The notes: generated by a model from the sequence alone, not told the origin. DNA of 64,000 nt from an uncultured Rickettsiales bacterium (GCA_900550495.1 URSJ01000002.1:1-64000), one strand, 5' to 3'; numbered from the stretch's first letter, positions 44,551 through 52,051 are shown. Program-made: numbers and translations.

Positions 44551-46320
44551 TTAGTTTTTTTTGCGAACCTGGATATGGTCTTCGCGCAGTTGTTGTTCTG
44601 TGACCGGCGACGGCGACCCCATCATTAAATCCTGGCCACGCTGGTTGGTTGGGAACAACACAACCTCGCGCAAATTCGGTTCGCGACGCATAATCTGAAC
44701 CAATCGGTCAATACCGAACGCACACCCACCGTGCGGTGGCGCACCGTATTGGAACGCGGTATACATTCCACCGAACTTTTCTTTAACCGTTTCTTCGTCG
44801 TATCCCGTAATGTCAAAACATTTAACCATAATCTCTGGATTAAAGTTACGCAAACCACCACTGCAAATTTCGGCACCATTTAATACCATGTCAAACTGAG
44901 CTGCCTTGATTGACAATGGGTCGCGTGTATTCAATTCGTCCAATGTCGCCATCGGGAACGAGAACGGATTATGTGTAAACGCGATTCCTGTCGGTGATTC
45001 TGGGTCTGCTTCAAAGAATGGGAATTCTTCTATCCAGCACAGACGGAAATCATTTGGGTCAATCAAGCCTAAATCTTCGCCCAATTTATTGCGCAATTTG
45101 CCCGCCGCCTTGGCTGCATTATCTGCCACGTCACAGACAAAGAACAACGATGCGTTGTCGCCCGCGATTTCATGCAGTTTTGCGATACGGTCTGCGTCCA
45201 GTTTCTTGGCAACGGGGCCTTTGGCCTCGCCCGCAAAGACGATATAACCCAGTCCGCCCAAGCCTAATTCCTTGACCGCATAATCACCTAGTTTGTCAAA
45301 CCAACTACGTGATTTATCCGCCGAATTCGGTGCCGGAATCGCGCGAACAACTGCGCCGCCTTCAATCGCATTTGCAAAGATTCCAAAATCAGACCCACGG
45401 AAAATGTCCGTCACATCAGATATGATAATCGGATTGCGCAAATCTGGTTTATCCGAACCATATTTCAACATCGCTTCATCAAATGGGATATGCGGAATAT
45501 CCGGACATACATTTGCACCTGGGACGAATTCGCGAATAATCGCCGGCATCAATTCATTACCCACCGCCTGAATATCCGGCAAATCAACAAACGACATTTC
45601 CATATCCAACTGGTAAAATTCCAGCAAACGGTCTGCACGCAAATCTTCGTCACGGAAACACGGCGCAATTTGGAAATAGCGGTCAAATCCGGAAATCTGA
45701 ATCAACTGTTTAAACTGTTGCGGTGCCTGGGGCAATGCATAGAACATACCGTGATGATTACGTGACGGCACGATAAAGTCACGTGCACCTTCTGGACTGG
45801 ATACGGTCAAAATCGGCGTCTGGAATTCAGAAAATCCCATTTCCCACATTTTGTCGCGCATAAATTTAATCATACGATTGCGGAACAAAATATTTTGGTG
45901 CAATGATTCACGACGCAAATCAATATAGCGGTATTTTAAACGCAAATCTTCGGCCACAGTATCATCATCGCCAAACACCTGGAACGGCAAAACATTTGCA
46001 CTGGTCAACACGTCCCATTTTGTGGCCTGAATTTCAATGGCGCCGGTTGGAATTTTATCATTGACCGCAGACGCGTCACGCGCAACAACCGTGCCAGTAA
46101 TTTGAATCACAGATTCTGGACGCACGCGTTCCAGTGCCTCGTCCCCACCGTCAAACACACACTGGGTAATTCCATAATTATCGCGCAGGTCAATAAACAG
46201 CAATGACCCGTGGTCACGCTTGCGATGAACCCAGCCCGACAGCACAACAGTTTGCCCGACATTGGACGCATTTAATTCGCCACACGTATGCGTTCTGTAT
46301 TTAGATTTTAATGATACCAT
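44551..46320 (-). CDS. aspS: Aspartyl-tRNA synthetase
   Basis: The 589-residue class II synthetase has an OB-fold anticodon domain (GELNASNVGQTVVLSGWVHR, then QFIDLRD-like LLFIDLRDNYGITQ), motif 2 region FQIAPCFRDEDLRADR, a bacterial GAD insertion (about residues 285-415) and motif 3 YGAPPHGGCAFGIDRLV. Its length fits the bacterial type, which may be discriminating or non-discriminating (Asp/Asn); this cannot be told here. ATG 46320 has AAGGGACC upstream; the longer frame runs through the T-box-like leader. Confidence 0.96.
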   Translation of the reverse strand: MVSLKSKYRTHTCGELNASNVGQTVVLSGWVHRKRDHGSLLFIDLRDNYGITQCVFDGGDEALERVRPESVIQITGTVVARDASAVNDKIPTGAIEIQATKWDVLTSANVLPFQVFGDDDTVAEDLRLKYRYIDLRRESLHQNILFRNRMIKFMRDKMWEMGFSEFQTPILTVSSPEGARDFIVPSRNHHGMFYALPQAPQQFKQLIQISGFDRYFQIAPCFRDEDLRADRLLEFYQLDMEMSFVDLPDIQAVGNELMPAIIREFVPGANVCPDIPHIPFDEAMLKYGSDKPDLRNPIIISDVTDIFRGSDFGIFANAIEGGAVVRAIPAPNSADKSRSWFDKLGDYAVKELGLGGLGYIVFAGEAKGPVAKKLDADRIAKLHEIAGDNASLFFVCDVADNAAKAAGKLRNKLGEDLGLIDPNDFRLCWIEEFPFFEADPESPTGIAFTHNPFSFPMATLDELNTRDPLSIKAAQFDMVLNGAEICSGGLRNFNPEIMVKCFDITGYDEETVKEKFGGMYTAFQYGAPPHGGCAFGIDRLVQIMRREPNLREVVLFPTNQRGQDLMMGSPSPVTEQQLREDHIQVRKKN

Positions 46321-46342
46321 TTTGGTCCCTTTTTGTTTTATT

Positions 46343-46500
46343 CCCCAGGTGCCAAAATAATGATTGATTGAATTCGGCACCCAAATGATTTTCACAGGGG
46401 CGCGGAATCCGCGCGGTGCCACCCTGAATTTATATCTTTGCCCGGGTTTTGATTATTCCGTGGTTGTCAGTCACATCAACACAATCGCGCCCATAAAAAT
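46343..46500 (-). promoter_or_regulatory. T-box-like leader (antiterminator/antisequestrator element) of aspS
   Basis: On the minus strand 46426-46395 reads CAGGG, bulge TGGCACC, GCGCGG, loop ATT, CCGCGC, CCCTG: two perfect helices around a 7-nt bulge, matching the T-box consensus AGGGTGGNACCGCG. TGGC would pair with GCCA, the 3' end of tRNA-Asp, whose discriminator is G. Upstream, TGACTGAC holds GAC (Asp) codons in a possible small stem-loop. Downstream, GGTGCC (46381-46376) can pair with either the bulge GGCACC or a second GGCACC (46353-46348). A TATAAT lies near 46507-46512. No terminal U-run follows, so the mechanism is unclear. Confidence 0.6.
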
Positions 46501-46594
46501 TCAGCAATTATAAGATACACATCTTATATCTAATCTAATTACTGACGTAAATACTATAATGAAACTATACAAAAAGCAAGAATTATTAGTGATA

Positions 46595-47620
46595 TTAAAC
46601 TAAACCGCACCTTTTTAGATGTTCGTAGGCCCTTTCTATATCAACTTTAGACATAATAGCTTTTTTTCTATCATTCCACGAATGAACATAATCCGCAACA
46701 TCATCTTCTGATTTTATGTTTTCATGAGTACAAACCCAATGAACCGTACCCAATAATTCCATTCCGAATGTGGTTTCATAACCATAAATTATCTTTTTTA
46801 CTTTATCGACAGCATTAGAAAGATTAGGTCTTTGACTTATATATTTATTAACCTCTTCCAAAGCACCAGGAACAACATCAATATGGTGACGCTCATGTCC
46901 ATCACCTATACCGGTAAGATAAGTTCCAGACATATCATATAACGCATTATTCAACTGAGGGAAATACGGACCATAGGTATGTTTTATATAACGATTTATT
47001 ATATCCTGTCTATCAAGAACCAACCCTATAAAATAAGTCAGTTTCTGTGCTTCGATATTTCCAAGCTCGTACATTCTGTCCATAGCTGTATTATAGATGT
47101 AAACACACTTTATAAAAACCGCACGAAAATCATTTAACGAAACCTTTGTTGCGTGTTTTATTTCATTAAATCTTACACCAGGTTCAAAAACCAATACTTC
47201 GGCATCAACATCCGCTAAGTATTTAATAATTATTTTTTTTACATCTATCCAATCTAATCCACCATTTCCTGCCCCTAGCGGCGGAATGGCAATTGACTTT
47301 ATCTTATACTCCATCAAAACACGTTTTAAATCCATCAAACCTTTCTCTATATAGTCCACATCGGATTTTCCACGCCAATGCTTCTTTGTAGGAAAATTTA
47401 TGATATAATTAGGTTTCAATAGACCATTTTTTGTCACAAACATTTTTCCTGTAACCACCATACCTAAATTACAAGCACGCTTATATAATTTGTAATTTTC
47501 TGGATACTTTTCACGAAATTGCAGGGCAATCCCTTTACCCATAATACCAACACAATTGACGGTATTCACAACCGCCTCAACATCCGCTTTAAAAATATCA
47601 CCATTTTGTATAAATTTCAT
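46595..47620 (-). CDS. darG: DarG: ADP-ribosylglycohydrolase antitoxin
   Basis: The 341-residue protein has an N-terminal macro domain (FIQNGDIFKADVEAVVNTVN, GIMGKGIALQFREKYPENY, NFPTKKHWRGKSD, IAIPPLGAGNGGLDW) that removes thymidine ADP-ribose from DNA; the Lys of the TKKHWR block matches the key DarG lysine. The C-terminal domain (AQKLTYFIGLVLDRQD, YGPYFPQLNNALYDMSGTY, FGMELLGTVHWV) is the usual DarT-binding part. Its ATG overlaps the darT stop as TGATG. The gene is clearly AT-richer than the surrounding core genes, suggesting horizontal gain. Confidence 0.93.
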   Translation of the reverse strand: MKFIQNGDIFKADVEAVVNTVNCVGIMGKGIALQFREKYPENYKLYKRACNLGMVVTGKMFVTKNGLLKPNYIINFPTKKHWRGKSDVDYIEKGLMDLKRVLMEYKIKSIAIPPLGAGNGGLDWIDVKKIIIKYLADVDAEVLVFEPGVRFNEIKHATKVSLNDFRAVFIKCVYIYNTAMDRMYELGNIEAQKLTYFIGLVLDRQDIINRYIKHTYGPYFPQLNNALYDMSGTYLTGIGDGHERHHIDVVPGALEEVNKYISQRPNLSNAVDKVKKIIYGYETTFGMELLGTVHWVCTHENIKSEDDVADYVHSWNDRKKAIMSKVDIERAYEHLKRCGLV

Positions 47621-48309
47621 CAAAAATACCAATCTGATCTTATCTCTATTGTAATATTTATGCCATGACCGTGCAATAAATTTTCTACAAGCTCTTTCTT
47701 TTCTTGGTTTTTAACTACAATCATACAGATTTTATCAATAGGAACTTGCGAAAGCACCAAAAATTCTGCCAATCTTGCTTCCTTGCGTTTCACATACCTC
47801 GGATCCATATCATTATTCAGAAAATATTTACAATAGCCACAAAAAGGAGAACTCGGTTTGGGGAAATGAGGTTCTCCGCAAATTAAATCCCAGCACACTT
47901 TATCCAGCTTTGTTAACTCATTATAAAAACTAGCATATGTAACTATAGCTTGATAATCAGTAAATACAAATTGCAGATCCCTAAGATTATCCACGGAAGA
48001 TACAAGATATACAAAATTATCCTGATCAGTTTCTTCAGCTTCTGGAACATTATTATGAGTAATAGAATATAGCATAGGCGATCTCGGAGCAAAATAAAAC
48101 GGGACATAGTCATGCAATGTCTTTCCTGTCTCCCCAACAAAAGTTACGGCTCGTTTACGCTGAATATTATCACAAGCTATATTAACTGACTTAACATTTT
48201 CAAGACGTAATACATTCTTTGCCTTTATCGCACCTGAGACAAAAATACTTTCTAAATTTCCAAACGCCGTGAAGTGAAACAAAAAAATAGGGTTAGGAAT
48301 AAACGCCAC
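47620..48309 (-). CDS. darT: DarT: DNA thymidine ADP-ribosyltransferase toxin (DUF4433)
   Basis: The 229-residue protein starts FIPNPIFLFHFTAFGNLESI and has HDYVPFYFAPRSPMLYSI, with the NAD-binding/catalytic Arg, and KEARLAEFLV, with the catalytic Glu of DarT. It ADP-ribosylates thymidine in single-stranded DNA and blocks replication unless DarG reverses it. I choose GTG 48309, since GGAGG lies 7 nt upstream; another GTG at 48330 has no such site. An inserted segment with cysteines (FCGYCKYFLNN) precedes the catalytic helix. Toxin precedes antitoxin, as is usual for darTG. Confidence 0.9.
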   Translation of the reverse strand: MAFIPNPIFLFHFTAFGNLESIFVSGAIKAKNVLRLENVKSVNIACDNIQRKRAVTFVGETGKTLHDYVPFYFAPRSPMLYSITHNNVPEAEETDQDNFVYLVSSVDNLRDLQFVFTDYQAIVTYASFYNELTKLDKVCWDLICGEPHFPKPSSPFCGYCKYFLNNDMDPRYVKRKEARLAEFLVLSQVPIDKICMIVVKNQEKKELVENLLHGHGINITIEIRSDWYF

Positions 48310-48370
48310 AACAGCACCTCCAATCTGCACCTAAATACTAACATATAATTTACAAAAATCAATAAACTGA

Positions 48371-48399
48371 TTGCTTTTTTAAGCAAATTTGCTTACTAT
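48371..48399 (+). promoter_or_regulatory. Promoter with a perfect palindrome in its spacer, facing away from darT
   Basis: TTGCTT (48371-48376) and TACTAT (48394-48399) are 17 nt apart. The spacer holds AAGCAAATTTGCTT, a perfect 14-bp palindrome and plausible operator. On the opposite strand TTGATT and TAGTAT (16-nt spacing) could drive darTG, so one site might affect both directions. Confidence 0.5.
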
Positions 48400-48430
48400 G
48401 AAACCGTTATCAATTTTAAGGACAAATAAA

Positions 48431-48868
48431 ATGAAAAAACTCGTTTTCTTATTTTCTGTAATAATTCTGTGCTCATGCGTTCAACCTGTGCAATACCCAT
48501 ACACAGGCACAAAAACAGTTACTGGCCAGGGCGGTTTTTTACAAACATTTGTTCCTGCAGAAAATATAGGACATTCCATATTTGAAGATAGTCACAACTA
48601 TGAATATGATGGGGTTGCCTTCTTTGTTTCTGGCTTGCCTGTCGGTGAAAAATGCACATTAAAGGGATACATTGCCGGGTCTAATCCCATACAAATTGCT
48701 AAACACGCACTAAAAATGAACGCTAATGTTGCGACAAAATCAACCGTTCGTTTTCCAATAAGCTTTGACACCGGTGGTCAATTAGATGGCGTTGGAACCG
48801 CCGATGATTGGTATAATGCATACGGCAGCAAAGTTGCCAAAGGCTACAACATATTTGAATGCAAATAA
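48431..48868 (+). CDS. Small lipoprotein, function unknown
   Basis: The 145-residue precursor has a lipobox LCSC (Cys near residue 15). The mature domain is rich in Gly, Tyr and Thr (YPYTGTKTVTGQGGFLQTF), has a cysteine in EKCTLKGYI and ends in FECK. AAGGA precedes the ATG. It is divergent from darTG and overlaps nothing; the next gene starts 11 nt downstream. No family recognised. Confidence 0.6.
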   Translation: MKKLVFLFSVIILCSCVQPVQYPYTGTKTVTGQGGFLQTFVPAENIGHSIFEDSHNYEYDGVAFFVSGLPVGEKCTLKGYIAGSNPIQIAKHALKMNANVATKSTVRFPISFDTGGQLDGVGTADDWYNAYGSKVAKGYNIFECK

Positions 48869-48879
48869 AGACGCTCAAA

Positions 48880-49563
48880 ATGAAACGTTATTTCCTGTTT
48901 ATAACCATAGTTTCCGCCATATACGCCGTAATAAAGATGTTGTTTTTCACTCCCGACACAATTGCGAAAGTCATGGTTGTTGACCACTATCAACACATTA
49001 CGGAAATAGAACACTTTGTAAACTGGGACATAGATGCAGTATCTGTATCAACTGCAAATATCTCACAATCACAACGTCTACAGTACAATAAATTGATGTC
49101 CGACCCAAAATATAGAAAAATTGCACAAAACGCATTTACACAAGATGCAAATACGTTTTATCATAAAAGCAGCGGTCAACAATTCCAAAACACTTTCCGT
49201 CGTTTGCTTGCCACGCCTTTTGATAGAAATATAAATTTAGCGATAAATTTGGCACGAGTGGAAAAATATGCTCCCACAAGTAAAAAGTATATCAATGCAC
49301 ATATTGAACTGGAGGACCAATGGAAAAATCTGGTTTATACTGCAAAAGTACTACCCCAAGGAAATCCACAAGATTACAAATCACTCAGCGCAATAACGGC
49401 AAATGGACTTTATTCTTTTGTTGAATCATTTATTATTGGAACTTTCACGTGTGGACTAGGTACAATTGCAATTTTAGGAATGGACTTTTATAGCCGTCCA
49501 AAACTAAACCGCATCATACGGCACATATTCACCACAAATGATTTTACTCTATCAGCTTATTGA
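48880..49563 (+). CDS. Membrane protein of unknown function
   Basis: The 227-residue protein has an N-terminal hydrophobic segment (YFLFITIVSAIYAVIKMLFF) and a second near residues 172-195 (SFIIGTFTCGLGTIAILGMDF), with a charged helical region between, predicted to be outside the cytoplasm. The C-terminus is basic. Low GC and codon use resemble the lipoprotein upstream and darTG, placing it in the same accessory block. No family recognised. Confidence 0.55.
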   Translation: MKRYFLFITIVSAIYAVIKMLFFTPDTIAKVMVVDHYQHITEIEHFVNWDIDAVSVSTANISQSQRLQYNKLMSDPKYRKIAQNAFTQDANTFYHKSSGQQFQNTFRRLLATPFDRNINLAINLARVEKYAPTSKKYINAHIELEDQWKNLVYTAKVLPQGNPQDYKSLSAITANGLYSFVESFIIGTFTCGLGTIAILGMDFYSRPKLNRIIRHIFTTNDFTLSAY

Positions 49564-49601
49564 ACTAATTAAAACCAAACGCAAAGTAGATGGTGCATTT
49601 C

Positions 49602-49675
49602 TGGTGCCCTAAGCAAGAATCGGACTTGCGACTCGTCCTTACCAAGGACGTGTTTTACCACTAGACTATTAGGGC
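49602..49675 (-). tRNA. tRNA-Thr (GGT), with atypical T-loop
   Basis: The 74-nt tRNA has encoded CCA, acceptor GCCCTAA with TTAGGGC, and anticodon arm CGTCC-TTGGTAA-GGACG. The T-loop reads TCCGATT, so base 55 is C, not the usual T (pseudouridine), and the D-stem has a C-A mismatch. It is inside an AT-rich accessory block. Confidence 0.85.
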
Positions 49676-49766
49676 GATTTACTATTGCCCGGCAATTATA
49701 CGGTATTGCACATAAAAATCAAGAATAAAAAATGCCCGCATACTGCCAAGTAGAAATCCCGCACAC

Positions 49767-49804
49767 TGTGCCGTATTTGCGCAAATTCGCCGTTGGCGAC
49801 CGGC
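49767..49804. repeat. 38-bp direct repeat, left copy (flanks galE)
   Basis: The repeat starts TGTGCCGTATTTGCGC and ends GTTGGCGACCGGC. It differs from the right copy at 51000-51037 in only two bases and contains the small hairpin TCGCC-GTT-GGCGA. Confidence 0.75.
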
Positions 49805-49934
49805 ATATTTCTATAACACCTAGAATATTGTCGAACAATTGGCATTTGTTCATCTTACAATAACGAAACAAATTGTTAAAGAGTATTGATAAAAAAACAA
49901 AATAAGATACCATGATAATGGAAAAGGAGTTTTT

Positions 49935-50933
49935 ATGAATATCTTGATTACCGGTGCAACAGGATTTATCGCATCACATACCATCGTGGAATTACAACAA
50001 AAAGGACATAATATAATTGGTATAGACAATCTATCTAATTCATCAATTGATACAGTTGATAAAATAGCACAAATAACCGGGAAAAAAATAGACTTTTACA
50101 AGGTTGATATTTGCGATTACAACAAACTTAAAACAACATTGACCGATAAACATATTGATTGCTGTATACATTTTGCAGGGTTAAAAGCCGTTGGCGAGTC
50201 CGTGGCCAAACCAATTGAATACTATGACAACAACATCGGTGGAACAATCTCGTTATTGAAAGTATTACAAGCCGTCGGCTGCCACAACCTTATTTTTTCA
50301 TCAAGTGCAACAATATATGGCACCCCAGCATTCGTGCCTATCACAGAAGAATGTCCAAAGGGTATATGCACAAATCCATACGGTTGGACTAAATCAATGA
50401 TAGAACAAATATTGCTGGATAAACAAAATGCAAATCCGGACTGGAATATTGTTATCTTGCGGTATTTTAACCCAATTGGCGCACACCCAAGTGGTATCAT
50501 AGGCGAAAACCCAAATGGCATACCAAACAACCTTATGCCATACATAACCCAGGTCGCCTGTGGCAAACGTGAAAAATTGTTCGTATACGGGAATGATTAT
50601 GATACACCAGATGGCACAGGGGTGCGTGATTATATCCACGTTGTTGACTTGGCACGCGGACACGTAAAAGCATTAACTGCGATAAACAATAACTGTGGTG
50701 CCGAAATATTTAACCTGGGCACTGGACATGGATACTCTGTGCTAGACGTTGTTAGCACCTTTGAACGGGTAAACAATATTAAAATACCATATGAAATAGT
50801 GGCACGTCGTCCCGGGGACATCGCATCATGCTATGCAGCCCCAACAAAAGCAGAAAGAATACTGGGCTGGCATGCAGAATTTAGTCTAGATGATATGTGC
50901 AAAGACGCTTGGAACTATCAACAAAACAATTAA
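49935..50933 (+). CDS. galE: UDP-glucose 4-epimerase
   Basis: The 332-residue short-chain dehydrogenase-type protein has the NAD motif ITGATGFIASHTIVEL, SSSATIYGTP with the catalytic Ser/Thr region, and YGWTKSMIEQ with the Tyr-x3-Lys pair; RDYIHVVDLARGHVKAL and NLGTGHGYSVLDVV are typical GalE blocks. It interconverts UDP-glucose and UDP-galactose and could feed the glycosyltransferases at 7.6-13.3 kb. AAGGAG precedes the ATG. It lies between 38-bp direct repeats and ends in a strong terminator. Confidence 0.94.
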   Translation: MNILITGATGFIASHTIVELQQKGHNIIGIDNLSNSSIDTVDKIAQITGKKIDFYKVDICDYNKLKTTLTDKHIDCCIHFAGLKAVGESVAKPIEYYDNNIGGTISLLKVLQAVGCHNLIFSSSATIYGTPAFVPITEECPKGICTNPYGWTKSMIEQILLDKQNANPDWNIVILRYFNPIGAHPSGIIGENPNGIPNNLMPYITQVACGKREKLFVYGNDYDTPDGTGVRDYIHVVDLARGHVKALTAINNNCGAEIFNLGTGHGYSVLDVVSTFERVNNIKIPYEIVARRPGDIASCYAAPTKAERILGWHAEFSLDDMCKDAWNYQQNN

Positions 50934-50961
50934 AAAACACCGGTAAATACCGGTGTTTTTT
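50932..50961 (+). terminator. Terminator after galE
   Basis: AACACCGGT and ACCGGTGTT pair around AAAT, followed by a T-run. Confidence 0.85.
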
Positions 50962-50973
50962 AAGAAAATTCGT

Positions 50974-50988
50974 GTAGCGGGAGAGGGA
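50974..50988 (-). pseudogene. 3'-end fragment of tRNA-Met
   Basis: Fifteen bases (GTAGCGGGAGAGGGA on the plus strand) match the acceptor and T-stem end of the intact tRNA-Met at 51149-51163; the rest is absent. With the next repeat it looks like an integration or deletion scar. Confidence 0.55.
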
Positions 50989-50999
50989 ATTCGGCACGT

Positions 51000-51037
51000 T
51001 GTGCCGCATCTGCGCAAATTCGCCGTTGGCGACCGGC
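51000..51037. repeat. 38-bp direct repeat, right copy (flanks galE)
   Basis: The copy starts TGTGCCGCATCTGCGC and ends GTTGGCGACCGGC; see the left copy. It directly follows the tRNA-Met fragment. The rest of the gap up to tRNA-Met holds an 8-bp hairpin at 51064-51085 (GAACCCCC with GGGGGTTC). Confidence 0.75.
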
Positions 51038-51107
51038 GTCCCCGTCCGCCTATTTGCTTGATTGAACCCCCTGCCCCGGGGGTTCTGCGTCCCTGGTGTC
51101 ACAATTA

Positions 51108-51140
51108 CCAAAAATTAAACCCCGATACAAATCGGGGTTG
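51108..51140 (-). terminator. Terminator after tRNA-Met
   Basis: On the minus strand AACCCCGAT and ATCGGGGTT pair around TTGT, followed by TAATTTTTGG. Confidence 0.65.
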
Positions 51141-51146
51141 AATTTT

Positions 51147-51223
51147 TGGTAGCGGGAGAGGGACTTGAACCCCCGACACGTGGATTATGATTCCACTGCT
51201 CTAACCAGCTGAGCTATCCCGCC
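51147..51223 (-). tRNA. tRNA-Met (CAT), elongator type
   Basis: The 77-nt tRNA has encoded CCA and anticodon arm GTGGA-ATCATAA-TCCAC. The first acceptor pair is G-T and the stem closes GGCGGGA with TCCCGCT. It lacks the three G-C pairs at the base of the anticodon stem expected of initiator tRNA, so elongator is likely. Confidence 0.9.
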
Positions 51224-51335
51224 AATGCGACGCATTATAACAGACTTTTTCCTGATTGCAAGAAACAAATTATACTGCACAGACACCAGGAAATAGTTCT
51301 CCTTGTAAAATCATTATATTTTTTAATAAATTCAT

Positions 51336-51364
51336 TTGAATAGTGGCCAAAAATAGTGTATCAT
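51336..51364 (+). promoter_or_regulatory. Promoter directly before the PagL-like gene
   Basis: TTGAAT (51336-51341) and TATCAT (51359-51364) are 17 nt apart. The ATG at 51372 falls where transcription should begin, predicting a leaderless mRNA; the ATG at 51366 would lie upstream of the transcription start. Confidence 0.6.
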
Positions 51365-51371
51365 TATGCGC

Positions 51372-51929
51372 ATGAAAAAAATCGCATTATTTTTATCTGG
51401 ATTACTGTTTGCGACCGGTTCTATGGCCGCCGATAACCCATTTACCGGCAAATATGAAAATCAAATTGCATTTCATTTTGGCCAGGGCATAGACAGCGGT
51501 TTCTTGGTTCCGCCACCTGCGCGTCCGGTGCCGTTTTATATGTTGCACGTCCAATATTCACAACCGACGACTTTCTTTCGCGTTCCTGCGCGCCAGTCAT
51601 TAAACATCGGTCAGACGTTGGGGTTTGGTAAAAAATACGGCTGGAATTGGGAAAAATACACAATTCCAATGGTGTTTATCAGCGAAGACGTTGTGTTATT
51701 CAGTGGTAAAAAATGGTATTATTCCAATGGCATTGGCGTCGGCCTGCAGGCGCAACAGAACGAACGTCTGGGGGCAAAGTTATTATTTCAATGGAAAATG
51801 ATTGGCGGATATAAATTAAACGACCGCACAAACATTGAATTATTTATGCAGCATTTTTCTAATGCCAACACCGCCAAGGCCAATTATTCATACGCATTTT
51901 ACGGCCTGGGGGTTACATATAATTTCTGA
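51372..51929 (+). CDS. PagL-like outer-membrane protein (acyloxyacyl hydrolase family)
   Basis: The precursor of about 185 residues has a signal peptide (MKKIALFLSGLLFATGSMA, cleavage near AA-D) and a small beta-barrel pattern ending in aromatic YNF. IELFMQHFSNANTAKANYSY contains HxSN, matching the His and Ser of PagL's catalytic triad, but no Glu is found at the expected distance after the Ser. PagL removes the 3-O-acyl chain from lipid A; activity here is uncertain. ATG 51372 is favoured by the promoter position. Confidence 0.6.
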   Translation: MKKIALFLSGLLFATGSMAADNPFTGKYENQIAFHFGQGIDSGFLVPPPARPVPFYMLHVQYSQPTTFFRVPARQSLNIGQTLGFGKKYGWNWEKYTIPMVFISEDVVLFSGKKWYYSNGIGVGLQAQQNERLGAKLLFQWKMIGGYKLNDRTNIELFMQHFSNANTAKANYSYAFYGLGVTYNF

Positions 51930-51952
51930 GAGCATAGATAATAGAGCACAGA

Positions 51953-51986
51953 TAAAAAAAACACCAGCAAATGCCGGTGGTTTTTA
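51953..51986 (+). terminator. Terminator after the PagL-like gene
   Basis: ACACCaGC and GCcGGTGGT pair imperfectly around AAAT, with T-run after. It is almost the same hairpin as the one at 53295. Confidence 0.65.
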
Positions 51987-52051
51987 TGGAAATTTATACC
52001 TGTGTATGACACAATGACCAATGTCATAACACACAAACATAAGGCGAGCAC

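Noticed and set aside
46321..46422. Upstream start giving AspS 34 extra residues
   Set aside because: The extra codons lie in the T-box-like leader, and the conserved AspS start with a Shine-Dalgarno is at 46320.
49767..51037. Direct repeats around galE as a CRISPR array
   Set aside because: Only two copies about 1.2 kb apart, separated by a gene; no regular spacers and no cas genes in the window.
50953..51141. 62-codon plus-strand ORF across the right 38-bp repeat
   Set aside because: It runs through a tRNA fragment, the repeat and two hairpins, with no start signal or coding bias.
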